From Nocardia mexicana NBRC 108244 (GTDB lineage Bacteria > Actinomycetota > Actinomycetes > Mycobacteriales > Mycobacteriaceae), in NCBI RefSeq assembly GCF_001613165.1, contig NZ_BDBV01000030.1, positions 1 to 61,089 on the forward strand: DNA of 61,089 nt, in the 5' to 3' direction. Shown piece after piece: positions 1-8,710 of the stretch. Each line of letters opens with the position of its first letter. The stretch's first letter is position 1. The notes beneath the pieces were generated by a model. That model was not told the DNA's origin and searched no databases. It was given only the letters and a program-made list of their open reading frames with translations. Made by a program: the position numbers and the translations under genes.

Positions 1-246
1 TTTGTAGACACCCGGTTCGACGGGGATGGTGCCCGGCGCCGGCCGGTACGTCGCTGGATCTGCCACGCGACAAGCCTATCGACCGGCCCCGACATCCCCG
101 GGAAAGCCGGGCCCCGCCGTCCGCCGCGGTGGACAATCGGGGACGAGGTCGCCGCGCGGCGACGACTTTCGTCGGCCGCGACGGTCGTACATGTCGAAGG
201 CGTTCCCTGTGACCGCACCGGCACGCGACCCTCGAGGAGCCACCGC
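1..246. other. Intergenic region at the window edge
   Basis: I see no supportable gene here. The open frames that cross it are shadows of the sigma factor gene. A Shine-Dalgarno-like CGAGGAG at about 231-237 sits just upstream of the ATG at 247. The promoter of the sigma factor gene probably lies in this stretch. Confidence 0.5.
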
Positions 247-1194
247 ATGAACCCGACCCTCGCCCACCCGGCACTGGAGCGCCGACTCGCCGAGCTGCGG
301 CAGCCGCTGCTGGCCTACTGCTATCGCATGCTCGGCTCGGCGCTGGAGGCCGAGGACGCGGTGCAGGAGACCATGATGCGGGCGTGGCGGTCCGCGGGCC
401 GCCTCGCGGAACCGGACGGACTGCGGCCGTGGATGTATCGCATCGCGACGAATGTCTGCATCGACGCGGCGTCCGACCGGAAGCGCCGGGCGCTGCCGAT
501 GGATCTGGTGGCCGCCGCCGACCCGCGTGCCGACCTGGGCGCGCCGCTGCCGGAATCGACCTGGGTGCAACCGTTTCCGACCTCCGGCGCCGGGAGCGAC
601 CCCTCCGAACGCGCCGTCACGCGCGAGTCGGTGCAGCTGGCGTTCGTCGCGGCCCTGCAGCACCTGCTGCCCCGGCAGCGGGCCGTGCTGATCCTGCGCG
701 ATGTGCTGTGCTGGCGGGCCGCCGAGGTCGCCGAGCTGCTCGACACCAGCGTCGACGCGGTCAACAGCATGCTGCGGCGGGCGCGGGCGGTACTCGCCCA
801 GGCCCCCGCCGCATCGGAGGCCGCCGAGCCGATCGACACCGGGCTGCTCGAGCGCTACGTCTCCGCCTTCGAGCGCTTCGACGTCGACGGCATCGTCTCG
901 CTGCTGCGCCACGATGCCGTGGTGGACATGCCGCCGGTGTCGTTCTGGCTGTCGGGCCGGGACGCGTTCCGCCACTGGCTGATCAACTCCGAGGTGGGCT
1001 CCCGCCGCAAGCGCCTGATCATGCTCGAGGCCAACGGCTGCCCCGCCGCCGCGGTGTACAAGGAGAACGACGGACGGTTCGAGGCCGTCGGCATCCAGGT
1101 GCTCGTGTGCTCGGGCGGAGAGATCGCGGAGTTGCACGTCTTCCTGCAGCCCGAGCTTTTCCGCGTCTTCGGCCTGCCCGACACCCTCGGCTGA
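247..1194 (+). CDS. ECF sigma factor with C-terminal SnoaL-like domain (SigG / TIGR02960-like)
   Basis: A 315-aa RNA polymerase sigma factor. Region 2 lies near residues 20-90 (RMLGSALEAEDAVQETM, then a Trp-rich helix ending in IATNVCIDAA). Region 4 lies near 135-190 (LPRQRAVLILRDVL and a helix-turn-helix with SVDAVNSMLRRAR). A SnoaL/NTF2-like domain follows at about 200-310 (YVSAFERFDVDGIVSLL). In this family the extra domain usually replaces a separate anti-sigma factor, and none is encoded next to the gene. The ATG is preceded by GAGGAGCC. The following MFS gene is on the same strand about 200 bp downstream and may be a target; that is inference. Confidence 0.9.
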   Translation: MNPTLAHPALERRLAELRQPLLAYCYRMLGSALEAEDAVQETMMRAWRSAGRLAEPDGLRPWMYRIATNVCIDAASDRKRRALPMDLVAAADPRADLGAPLPESTWVQPFPTSGAGSDPSERAVTRESVQLAFVAALQHLLPRQRAVLILRDVLCWRAAEVAELLDTSVDAVNSMLRRARAVLAQAPAASEAAEPIDTGLLERYVSAFERFDVDGIVSLLRHDAVVDMPPVSFWLSGRDAFRHWLINSEVGSRRKRLIMLEANGCPAAAVYKENDGRFEAVGIQVLVCSGGEIAELHVFLQPELFRVFGLPDTLG

Positions 1195-1390
1195 CACACG
1201 CAACAGCGGGTTCACGACGGGCGGACCCGGCACACGCCCTCTTCGCACCCCGTGCATGTTCGCGCACCCGCCGCCGCCGATGGAAGGCGTGCGGGAACGT
1301 GCGCGGGGTGCGGCGACCGCGATGCCCGGAGACGGCGGGAACGTGCGGGCCCCGCGACGAGTTTCCGACGCGCGACCGGTTGTGGGATGC

Positions 1391-2857
1391 ATGGTCAACG
1401 AAACACTCTCGCCGACCGGGCAATCGCCTCGGCGAGCATTGAAACCCGGGGCGATTCTCGCGCTGATGTGCGGCGCCCAGTTCATCATCACCCTCGATAT
1501 CGCGATCGTGAACGTCGCGCTGCCGTCGATCCAGGCCGATCTGGGCCTGGCACCCAACGATCTGCAGTGGGTCGTGATCACCTATGTCCTGATGCTCGGC
1601 GGTCTGCTGCTGCTCGGCGGGCGCGCGGGTGATCTCCTCGGGCGGCGCAGGATGCTGCTGCTCGGCCTGGCACTGTTCGCCGGGTCCTCGCTCACGGCGG
1701 GGCTCGCGGGATCGTTCGCGCAGCTCGTCGCGTCACGAGCGGTCCAGGGCGTCGGCGCGGCACTCGCCGCTCCGGCGGCGCTGGCCGTGCTGGTCGCGAC
1801 CTTCCCCGAGGGCCCCTCCCGCAACAAGGCCCTGGGGGTGCTCGGCGCGGCGAGCGGCAGCGCGGCCTCGTTCGGTGTCGTGGTCAGCGGCGCCCTGACC
1901 GCCGGACCGGGCTGGCAGTGGGTCTTCTTCATCAATGTTCCCACCGTCGCGGCCATGATCGCGCTGATCGCGAAATACGTTCCCGCCGACCGCATCTCCC
2001 ACCGCGGGCCGTTCGACGTGACCGGGGCGGTGACGGTGACCGCCGGGCTCACCGCGGTCGTGTACGCCATCAACAAGAGCGTCGACCACGGCTGGACGTC
2101 GGCGACCACGCTCGGTTTCCTCGGGGCCGGTATCGCTTTGCTGGCCGTCTTCGTAGCCGTGGAGTACCGGACCGCGGAACCGCTGGTGCCGCTGTCGATG
2201 TTCCGGCGGCCGACGTTGAATGCGGCGAATCTCGTTGCCGCCCTCGTGTATGCGGCCTTCTTCGCGACCATCTTCCAGGCGTCGCTGCTCATGCAGCAGG
2301 TGCTCGGCTACTCGGCGCTGCGCACGGGCGTGGCGTACCTGGCCATCGCCGCGACCGCCGTGGTGGTGGCCGCCGGTCTCGCGCCGGCCGTGCTGTCCCG
2401 GCTCGGTGCCGGATGGGCGATCGTGCTGGCGCAGTGCAGCGCGGCGGCCGGACTGCTCTGGCTCGCCCGAGTTCCCGTGCACGCCGCGTATTGGCCGGAT
2501 CTGTTTCCGGGCTTCCTCGCCGTCGGGGTGGGCGTGGGACTGTCTCTGGTCTCCATCCAGGTGGCAGCGTTCATCGGCATCCCCGAGCAGGTCAGCGGCC
2601 TGGCAGGCGGCATGGTGGAGACCGCGCGGGAGATCGGCGGCGCGCTGGGCACCGCCGTCGTCGCGGCGGTCGCGATCGCGGTGGCGCAGGGCGTATCCGG
2701 CGGGACGGCCACCGCATTGACCGAGGGGTTCCGGCGCGGCTCCCTGGTTGCGGCAGCATTCAGCGTGGTGGCGGCCGTCACGGCGCTCACGGTGGTGCGC
2801 CGCGCCGAACGCTCGGCGCGCGCGGCGGCACCGGTGCCCGCGAAGGTGGGGCGATGA
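1391..2857 (+). CDS. MFS drug exporter, DHA2 (EmrB/QacA) type, 14 TM
   Basis: A 488-aa integral membrane protein with about 14 hydrophobic helices. It carries the family motifs of DHA2 exporters: LDIAIVNVALPSIQ in TM1 (motif D1), GGRAGDLLGRRRML in the loop between TM2 and TM3 (motif A), and GxxxGPxxGG-like glycines in TM5. The members of this family pump drugs or metabolites out by proton antiport. I start it at the ATG at 1391 because the preceding 45 codons of the open frame are Pro/Arg-rich and unlike a membrane protein N-terminus. A Shine-Dalgarno site is weak. The substrate cannot be told from sequence. It may share control with the sigma factor gene upstream. Confidence 0.88.
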   Translation: MVNETLSPTGQSPRRALKPGAILALMCGAQFIITLDIAIVNVALPSIQADLGLAPNDLQWVVITYVLMLGGLLLLGGRAGDLLGRRRMLLLGLALFAGSSLTAGLAGSFAQLVASRAVQGVGAALAAPAALAVLVATFPEGPSRNKALGVLGAASGSAASFGVVVSGALTAGPGWQWVFFINVPTVAAMIALIAKYVPADRISHRGPFDVTGAVTVTAGLTAVVYAINKSVDHGWTSATTLGFLGAGIALLAVFVAVEYRTAEPLVPLSMFRRPTLNAANLVAALVYAAFFATIFQASLLMQQVLGYSALRTGVAYLAIAATAVVVAAGLAPAVLSRLGAGWAIVLAQCSAAAGLLWLARVPVHAAYWPDLFPGFLAVGVGVGLSLVSIQVAAFIGIPEQVSGLAGGMVETAREIGGALGTAVVAAVAIAVAQGVSGGTATALTEGFRRGSLVAAAFSVVAAVTALTVVRRAERSARAAAPVPAKVGR

Positions 2858-3025
2858 GCAGCCTTGCGATAGGGCAAATATCCATCGGACCCATGGGGTT
2901 CCACCGCGCCACGACGTCATCCGGAGAGCTGGCGACGGGACCGCCGTGGTCCCAGCGAGGGAACAGGCCGGGAGCCGCCCAGCTGACACGCGGCGGGCGC
3001 GGGCCACTCGGCCGCTGGCCGTGGA

Positions 3026-3883
3026 TCAGCCTCGTTGCAGGCGGCGGGCGTTGGCCGTGATCGCCTCGCAGAGGGCGCGTTCGGGTTCGGACAGGCGGGT
3101 GCGGCGGCGCAGGAGGACGAATTCGAGGTCGCCCAGCTCCGGGAGGCGGGCGTCCTCGACGGTGAAAAGGTCTGCGGGCAGCAGGTTTTCGGCATGGGCG
3201 ATCACACCCAGGCCCGCCAGCACGGCGGCGCGCAGGCCGAGCTGGCTGTCGCTGGTGCAGGCGATGCGACAGGCCCGTCCCTCGCGTTCCAGTGCGCGCA
3301 GGGCGATGTGGCGGGTGAGGCTGGGCGGCGGGTAGGTGACGAGCGGGACCGGGTCGTCGAAAACCGTTGCGCCGGAACGGCCCGCCCACACCAGCCGGTC
3401 CCGCCACAGCAGCTCGCCGTGCCGTTCGCCCGGCAACCGCTTGCCGACCACCAGATCCAGCTCACCGGCGGCCATGCGCGTCTTCAGGTTCTCGCTGAGC
3501 CCCACCGTCAACTCCAGATCCACGCCGGGGTGGCTGCGCTGGAACTCGAGCAGCACATCGGGCAGTTCCCGGGCCATGACGTCGTCGGAGGCGCCGAGCC
3601 GGATCAGCCCCGACAGCCGCGAATCGGAGAAGTACCGCTCGGCCTGCGCCTGCGCGTCGAGGATGGTGCGGGCGAAGCCGACCATGGCGGCGCCGTCCGC
3701 GGTGAGGGCCAGGTTGCGGGTGTCGCGGCGGAACAGCTCGCGGCCCGCCGCCTGCTCCAACCGCGCGACGTGGCCGCTGACGGTCGACTGCCGCAGCCCG
3801 AGAATCCGGCCCGCGGCGGTGAACCCGCCCGCGCGTTCGACGGCGAGGAAGGTGCGCAACAGATCCGGATCGAACACATTCAT
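3026..3883 (-). CDS. LysR-family transcriptional regulator
   Basis: A 285-aa LysR-type regulator. The winged HTH occupies residues 1-65 (FDPDLLRTFLAVERAGGFTA, then RQSTVSGHVARLEQAAG), followed by a periplasmic-binding-protein-like effector domain with IRLGASDDVM at its start. The ATG at 3883 is preceded in frame by a GTG at 3886, so one extra residue is possible. It is transcribed divergently from the SBF-type transporter gene with about 70 bp between starts. This is the classic LysR layout, so the transporter is the likely target. Confidence 0.92.
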   Translation of the reverse strand: MNVFDPDLLRTFLAVERAGGFTAAGRILGLRQSTVSGHVARLEQAAGRELFRRDTRNLALTADGAAMVGFARTILDAQAQAERYFSDSRLSGLIRLGASDDVMARELPDVLLEFQRSHPGVDLELTVGLSENLKTRMAAGELDLVVGKRLPGERHGELLWRDRLVWAGRSGATVFDDPVPLVTYPPPSLTRHIALRALEREGRACRIACTSDSQLGLRAAVLAGLGVIAHAENLLPADLFTVEDARLPELGDLEFVLLRRRTRLSEPERALCEAITANARRLQRG

Positions 3884-3886
3884 CAC

Positions 3887-3906
3887 GATACGCGTTCGGA
3901 ATTATC
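3887..3906. promoter_or_regulatory. Candidate LysR operator between divergent genes
   Basis: The dyad GATA-N12-TATC (3887-3890 and 3903-3906) lies in the short divergent gap between the LysR gene and the transporter gene. LysR sites are loose dyads of about this spacing (T-N11-A type). It is the only such dyad I see in the gap, but a 4-bp arm is weak evidence. Confidence 0.3.
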
Positions 3907-3954
3907 GCCTCCAACGACTTCCGTGATCAGTTTGCGGGACCGTACCGTGCACTG

Positions 3955-4968
3955 GTGAGGTTCCTTGCCAAACTCCGCATCGACGGCTTCATGCTCGGCA
4001 TTCTGGCCAGCGTGCTGCTCGCCGTGGTGTTGCCCGCGCGCGGCACCGCCGCCGACGTCCTGGACGGGGCCACCAAGATCGCCATCGGGGTCCTCTTCCT
4101 GCTCTACGGCGCCCGGCTGGAGCCGCGGGAGGCGCTGGCCGGGCTGCGGCACTGGCGCCTGCACGCGAGCGTGCTCGCCGTGACCTTCGTGGCATTCCCG
4201 CTGATCGGCCTGGCGCTGCGGCTGCTGGTGCCGTCGGTACTCACCGACGAGCTGTATACGGGCGTGCTGTTTCTGTGCCTGCTGCCGTCGACGGTGCAGT
4301 CGTCGATCGCGTTCACCTCGATCGCGCGGGGCAATGTGGCCGGTGCCGTGGTCAGCGCGTCGCTGTCGAACCTCGTCGGCGTGTTCGCGACACCCCTGCT
4401 GGTCATGCTGCTCATGCACACCGCGGGCGGTGCCACGGTCTCACCCGGCGCCATCGTGATGATCGTGGTGCAGTTGCTGCTGCCCTTCCTCGCCGGGCAA
4501 CTGCTCCGGCCGTGGCTGCGCGGGCTGCTGCGGCACGCCGCGGTGACCCGGGTCGTGGACCGCGGGTCGGTGTATCTGGTGGTGTACGCGGCGTTCAGCG
4601 CCGGGATGGTGGAGCACATCTGGAAGGGCATGTCGCCCTGGGCATTGCTGGCCGTCGCGGTCGTATGTGCCGCCGTGCTGGGCGTAGTGCTCGGGCTGAC
4701 CTCGGCCGGTAGCAGGCTGCTCGGCTTCGACCGCGCCGACCGGATCGTGATGATCTTCTGCGGATCCAAGAAGAGCCTGGCCACCGGCCTGCCGATGGCG
4801 ACGGTGCTGTTCGCCGGGCACCCGGTGGGGCTGATCGTGCTGCCGCTGATGGTCTTCCACCAGATTCAGCTGTTCACCTGCGCCGCCCTCGCCGGGCGCT
4901 GGGGGCGGGCCGCCGAAGCAGCTGCGGCGCAACGGGTGTCACCGGAGGCACCGGCCCGTGCGGGCTGA
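3955..4968 (+). CDS. Bile acid:sodium symporter-like (SBF) transporter
   Basis: A 337-aa membrane protein with about 9-10 hydrophobic helices, resembling the SBF-like family (PF13593 type). Supporting segments are IGVLFLLYGARLEPREAL near residue 45, LLPSTVQSSIAFTSIARGN near 112, and CGSKKSLATGLPMA near 268; the last two match the conserved polar/unwound segments of this fold. It starts with GTG at 3955. The substrate is unknown; family members carry bile acids, organic anions or other solutes, usually with sodium. The divergent LysR gene is the probable regulator. Confidence 0.88.
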   Translation: MRFLAKLRIDGFMLGILASVLLAVVLPARGTAADVLDGATKIAIGVLFLLYGARLEPREALAGLRHWRLHASVLAVTFVAFPLIGLALRLLVPSVLTDELYTGVLFLCLLPSTVQSSIAFTSIARGNVAGAVVSASLSNLVGVFATPLLVMLLMHTAGGATVSPGAIVMIVVQLLLPFLAGQLLRPWLRGLLRHAAVTRVVDRGSVYLVVYAAFSAGMVEHIWKGMSPWALLAVAVVCAAVLGVVLGLTSAGSRLLGFDRADRIVMIFCGSKKSLATGLPMATVLFAGHPVGLIVLPLMVFHQIQLFTCAALAGRWGRAAEAAAAQRVSPEAPARAG

Positions 4969-4976
4969 GAGCGAAC

Positions 4977-5423
4977 TCAGAGCCCCCGGGCGTACCGGAT
5001 CGATTCCTCGACCGCAGACATATCGATATCGAGATTCGGGTCCCGGTCCATCATCTCGCGGAACTCCAGCATCTCCTCCTCGATCGTGCTGCGCCGGGCG
5101 AGGGTGATCAGCTCCTGGCGGACGTAGTCGCCGAGGGAGACGCCGGTGGCCCCGGCGCGGCGGCTCAGCACGCTCCAGGCGTCCGCCGGGAGGTTGTAGG
5201 TGTCGATCAGGGCCATGGCGCCCTCGTCGATCGACGGCGCGGGATAGTCCGGACGCTCGGACTCCAGGAACTCCACCACCGTGTCGATGGGGACCCGCTT
5301 GGTCGTCAACGTCGTCAGTTCCCGGCGCACGTAGTCCACCACCGGCATCCCGGCGTGGCGGGCGCGGCGCGAAAGGACCTCGGCGGTATCGGCGGGTAGA
5401 TCCTCGATCTCGATGCGCGACAT
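4977..5423 (-). CDS. Tandemly duplicated FitA-type antitoxin-like protein, no toxin partner
   Basis: A 148-aa protein made of two similar halves. Residues about 4-50 (IEDLPADTAEVLSRRARHAG, then VVDYVRRELTTL) are repeated near 80-125 (YNLPADAWSVLSRRAGATG, then LGDYVRQELITL). Each half looks like the ribbon-helix-helix module of FitA/VapB antitoxins, which are normally single modules of about 70-85 aa. I start it at the ATG at 5423 (MSRIEIEDLP), since the 12 codons before it do not resemble the family. The downstream neighbour is the convergent transporter gene and the upstream neighbour is a hydrolase gene, so no PIN-domain toxin is adjacent. It may bind DNA as a pseudo-dimer. Confidence 0.75.
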   Translation of the reverse strand: MSRIEIEDLPADTAEVLSRRARHAGMPVVDYVRRELTTLTTKRVPIDTVVEFLESERPDYPAPSIDEGAMALIDTYNLPADAWSVLSRRAGATGVSLGDYVRQELITLARRSTIEEEMLEFREMMDRDPNLDIDMSAVEESIRYARGL

Positions 5424-5484
5424 GATCGCCACGCTATGCGCGGCGCGATCGGTCGGCAAGCGGCCGGCCCCGTGGGCGTCCGGC

Positions 5485-7419
5485 CTACCGGGTCAGCGGG
5501 AAGGTCGTACGACCCTCGTCTCCCGCCGGGATGATCGGCAGCACCACCGACGACGGGTGTTCGGCGTCGTGGAAGATCGTCTGCGTGGCGCCCTGGACGG
5601 CGGCGCTCGCGCCGAACGGTTCTCCGGTGTTCGGATTCGGCGCGTACTGCGGGTAGTCGCTGCTGGAGATCTCCAGGCGCAGACGGGATCCCGCCTTCAC
5701 CTGATAACTCGTCGGCCAGATCTTGATCGTGTACTGATACGGCCGCCCGGGCACGATCGGCGTCGGATGTTCCAGCGAGTCCCGGAACGCGGCGCGGATG
5801 ATGCCGTTGTTGAGGTTCCTCGTGGATCCGTCGGGGGCGACGGCCACCAGTTTCGCCGTGAAGTCGGTATCGGGAGCCGTCGAGGCCGCCCACAGTTTCA
5901 CCTCGGTCGGCCCCGTGATCTCGGTATCGGACGGCATCGGGGCGGTGGTGTAGGTCAGCACGTCCGATCGCTGTTCCACCGCGCCCTGATCGAACGGTCC
6001 CTGCGGGCCGCTCGACGCGCCGCAGCACGAATGCCCGCCCGCGCTGGGCACCGGATTCAGCGGGTCGTAGTAGTACCGGTCCGGCGGCTGCGGGTCCTTC
6101 GGCGCGTCGGCGACCAGTTCACCCTTGCGGCCGCCGAGCCCGACGCCGCCCGGACCGGACAGGTGATAGGTGGTCCAGCGCGTATCGGGCAGGGGCCAGG
6201 CGGAGGCCGTCTTCCAGCGGTCGGCGCCCATCACGAAATAGTCGACCGCGGGCTGCCCGGACACTTTGTTGTCGGCGCCCTTCAGGAAGCGGTCGAACCA
6301 CGTGAGCATGAGGTTGTTGACCGGGCTGTTCCCGCCGGGACCACCGTCGAGCAGCGGCGCCGTGATACCGGTGCCGGGACGGCCCCATCCCACGTGGTCC
6401 CACGGCCCGATCACCAGCCGCTGATTGCGGCGCGCCTCCTCGGATCCGCCCCGGCCGACCATGCCGGTGAAGTTCTCGATGCCGCCGGCGAGGAAGGCGT
6501 CGTACCAGCCCTCGATATCGAGCACCGGCACCTTGACGTCCTGATATCGGTCGCGGATGCTCCACTGCTTCCAGTAGTCGTCGCGGGTCGAATGCCGCAT
6601 CCAGTCGTAGAACCACGGTGCGACCACCGGATCGTCCGGCCGCAACGGCGGGAACTGCTGGTACGGCCGATAGGTCATCCAGCGGGTGTACTCCGCGCCG
6701 TCGGCCAGGAGCTGCTTGGCGGTGGCGGTGTCGCCGCGATTCTCCGCGGCCGTCCGGCCGATCGTCTCCATCGCCCACGGCTGCACGAAGGCCAGCCGGA
6801 AGGCGCCGCCCTCGTAGGTCCAGCCGTCGTAGTAGTCCGAGGAGGTGTTGGCCGGCACGATCGTGGTCAGGTGCGGCGGGGTCCGGACCGCCGCGAGCCA
6901 CTGGGTCGCACCGACGTACGACGAGCCGTACATGCCGACCTTGCCGTTCGTGCCGGGCAGCGCCGCGGCCCATTCCACCGAGTCGTACCCGTCGTCCAGG
7001 TCGGGGCCGAATTCGCTGAAGGTGCCGCCCGATTTCCCCTGCCCCCGAATGTCTTGTACGACAACCAGATAACAGTGCGAGGCGAACCAGTCCGGTGACT
7101 GGTACCGGTAGGGCTGGACCTGCGCGGCCGCCTTGCCGTACTGGGTGCGCATCAGGATCACCGGCACCGGATCGGCGGTCTGCGGGCGGTACACGTCGGA
7201 CTGCAGCACCACGCCGTCGCGCATGGTGGCGGGCACGTTCTCCTGCTTGCTCACCGCGCAGTCGCCGCGTCCGTCGGCGGGCGGCCACGACCCGGCCGCG
7301 GGCTGCACTCCCCCGGTCTCGCCGCCGGATCCGCCGCAGCCCGACGCGATCAGCACCGCGGTGGCGACCAGCGCACACATTCGGACAATTCGACTGCGCC
7401 GCAGGCGGTTCGACGACAT
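5485..7419 (-). CDS. Secreted CocE/NonD-family hydrolase, lipoprotein
   Basis: A 644-aa X-Pro dipeptidyl-peptidase-like serine hydrolase of the CocE/NonD family. The N-terminus has Arg residues, a hydrophobic stretch and a lipobox ending IASGC (Cys28), so it should be a membrane-anchored exported lipoprotein. The catalytic domain starts near residue 60 (RDGVVLQSDVYRP) and the nucleophile elbow is GMYGSSYVGATQW. The C-terminal jelly-roll domain starts near residue 470 (MPSDTEITGPTEVKLWAAS). Members cleave esters, amides or acyl-prolyl bonds; the substrate cannot be assigned. It ends 61 bp before the start of the antitoxin gene on the same strand. Confidence 0.92.
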   Translation of the reverse strand: MSSNRLRRSRIVRMCALVATAVLIASGCGGSGGETGGVQPAAGSWPPADGRGDCAVSKQENVPATMRDGVVLQSDVYRPQTADPVPVILMRTQYGKAAAQVQPYRYQSPDWFASHCYLVVVQDIRGQGKSGGTFSEFGPDLDDGYDSVEWAAALPGTNGKVGMYGSSYVGATQWLAAVRTPPHLTTIVPANTSSDYYDGWTYEGGAFRLAFVQPWAMETIGRTAAENRGDTATAKQLLADGAEYTRWMTYRPYQQFPPLRPDDPVVAPWFYDWMRHSTRDDYWKQWSIRDRYQDVKVPVLDIEGWYDAFLAGGIENFTGMVGRGGSEEARRNQRLVIGPWDHVGWGRPGTGITAPLLDGGPGGNSPVNNLMLTWFDRFLKGADNKVSGQPAVDYFVMGADRWKTASAWPLPDTRWTTYHLSGPGGVGLGGRKGELVADAPKDPQPPDRYYYDPLNPVPSAGGHSCCGASSGPQGPFDQGAVEQRSDVLTYTTAPMPSDTEITGPTEVKLWAASTAPDTDFTAKLVAVAPDGSTRNLNNGIIRAAFRDSLEHPTPIVPGRPYQYTIKIWPTSYQVKAGSRLRLEISSSDYPQYAPNPNTGEPFGASAAVQGATQTIFHDAEHPSSVVLPIIPAGDEGRTTFPLTR

Positions 7420-7471
7420 CAGCCGAAGGTAGCACCGAACGGCAGCGGACGCGACGCGGTTTTGTCCGGTT

Positions 7472-8710
7472 CTACCGCAAGGAATTTCGTCGTCCGCGGG
7501 CGCCGCATTCGGTGCTCAGCGCGGCAGCGAGGTCACCGCGGCACCCGACCTCGATCGTGTCCAGCTCCAGCCAGTCGGCCATCTCCCGCAGCGCGCGGGC
7601 CAGCTCGGAGACGACATAGCCGCTGTCCCAACCGGTCTCGGCGAATGCGCCGGGCACCAGCAGGCGGCCGGTGGCCCGCTCCGCCCGCAGATCCACCCGT
7701 GCCACGAGCTCGCCGTCGAGCAGGAACGGGAACACGTAGTAGCCGTGCACCCGCTTGGGCTCGGGGGTGTAGATCTCGATGCGGTAGTGGAAGTCGAAGA
7801 TCCGCTCGGTGCGCGCCCGGAAGAAGATCAGCGGGTCGAACGGGCACAGCAGGGCGGCGCCCTCGACCCGGCGCGGGGTGCGGGCGTCGGTGCGCAGATA
7901 GGCGGGCCGGTCCCAGCCGGTGACCTGCACCTGTTCCAGTTCGCCCGCATCGACCAGGTCGGCGATGGCGGGCTCGGTCTGGCGGCGGTGCAGGCGGTAG
8001 TAGTCGCGCAGGTCCGGTTCCGTGGCGATACCGAGCGCGGTCGAGGCCCGGCGCACCAGTTCCCGCACGGCATCCGGTTCCTCGATCTCGCGCTCGAGGA
8101 CCTCCGGCGGGAGCACCCGCTCGGTCAGGTCGTAGTGACGCTGGAAGCCGACCCGCTTGCCCACCGAGAGCTCCCCGGTGGCGAACAGCACCTCGCACAC
8201 GACCTTGGTGTCGCTGTAGTTCCAGCCCCAGTGGTCCTTGCGGCGGGGACGGTCGAGCTCGAGGTGCTTCTCCACCTCCCCCGCCGTACAGGCGCCGAAC
8301 TCCCCGATCACGTCGAGCACGTCCTTGGGCAGGGTGGGGTTACGCTCCAGCACCGACCGCGAACCGCCCCAGCGCCCGTCGCGGTAGCGGGCCATCCGCC
8401 AGCGCATCAGCGGCCAGTCCGCCACCGGGAGCAGCGCCGCCTCGTGCGCCCAGTACTCCACCAGCCGCCGCGGGCGGCGGGCGTTGTGGCTCCACGCCAT
8501 CTCGTCGAGCAGCGTGCGATCGTAGCCGCCGATCCGGCTGAACACCGGGGCGTAGTGCGCCCGGACCACGGCGGACACCGAGTCCAGCTGCAGCAACTGC
8601 GTTTTCTCCAGCACCCGCTGCAGGGACCGGCGAGTGGCGGGAGACGCCGAGCGCGGCGCGGCGAAACCCTGGGCGGCGAGCGCGGTCCGGCGGGCCGCGG
8701 CGGCGGTCAT
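7472..8710 (-). CDS. YcaQ/AlkZ-family (HTH_42) DNA glycosylase-like protein
   Basis: A 412-aa winged-helix protein of the AlkZ/YcaQ family, which unhooks interstrand crosslinks or removes bulky alkylated bases. The catalytic Q-phi-D motif of the YcaQ (AlkX) branch is seen as Q41-L-D43 in KTQLLQLDSVSAV; the AlkZ branch has Q-phi-Q instead. Further family segments are HNARRPRRLVEYWAHEAALL near residue 90 and a C-terminal wing with GYYVFPFLLDGELVARVDLR. I use the ATG at 8710; the open frame upstream is low-quality. It is divergent from the biosynthetic operon that begins at 9086. It may be ordinary DNA repair or self-protection; the sequence does not decide. Confidence 0.85.
   Translation of the reverse strand: MTAAAARRTALAAQGFAAPRSASPATRRSLQRVLEKTQLLQLDSVSAVVRAHYAPVFSRIGGYDRTLLDEMAWSHNARRPRRLVEYWAHEAALLPVADWPLMRWRMARYRDGRWGGSRSVLERNPTLPKDVLDVIGEFGACTAGEVEKHLELDRPRRKDHWGWNYSDTKVVCEVLFATGELSVGKRVGFQRHYDLTERVLPPEVLEREIEEPDAVRELVRRASTALGIATEPDLRDYYRLHRRQTEPAIADLVDAGELEQVQVTGWDRPAYLRTDARTPRRVEGAALLCPFDPLIFFRARTERIFDFHYRIEIYTPEPKRVHGYYVFPFLLDGELVARVDLRAERATGRLLVPGAFAETGWDSGYVVSELARALREMADWLELDTIEVGCRGDLAAALSTECGARGRRNSLR

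Noticed and set aside
76..1581. 501-aa minus-strand reading frame over the sigma factor
   Set aside because: It is Arg/His/Pro-rich, typical of antisense frames in high-GC DNA, and the plus-strand sigma factor has clear motifs.
4977..5459. Longer start of the antitoxin gene
   Set aside because: The extra 12 codons do not match the repeat unit; the ATG at 5423 starts exactly at the module.
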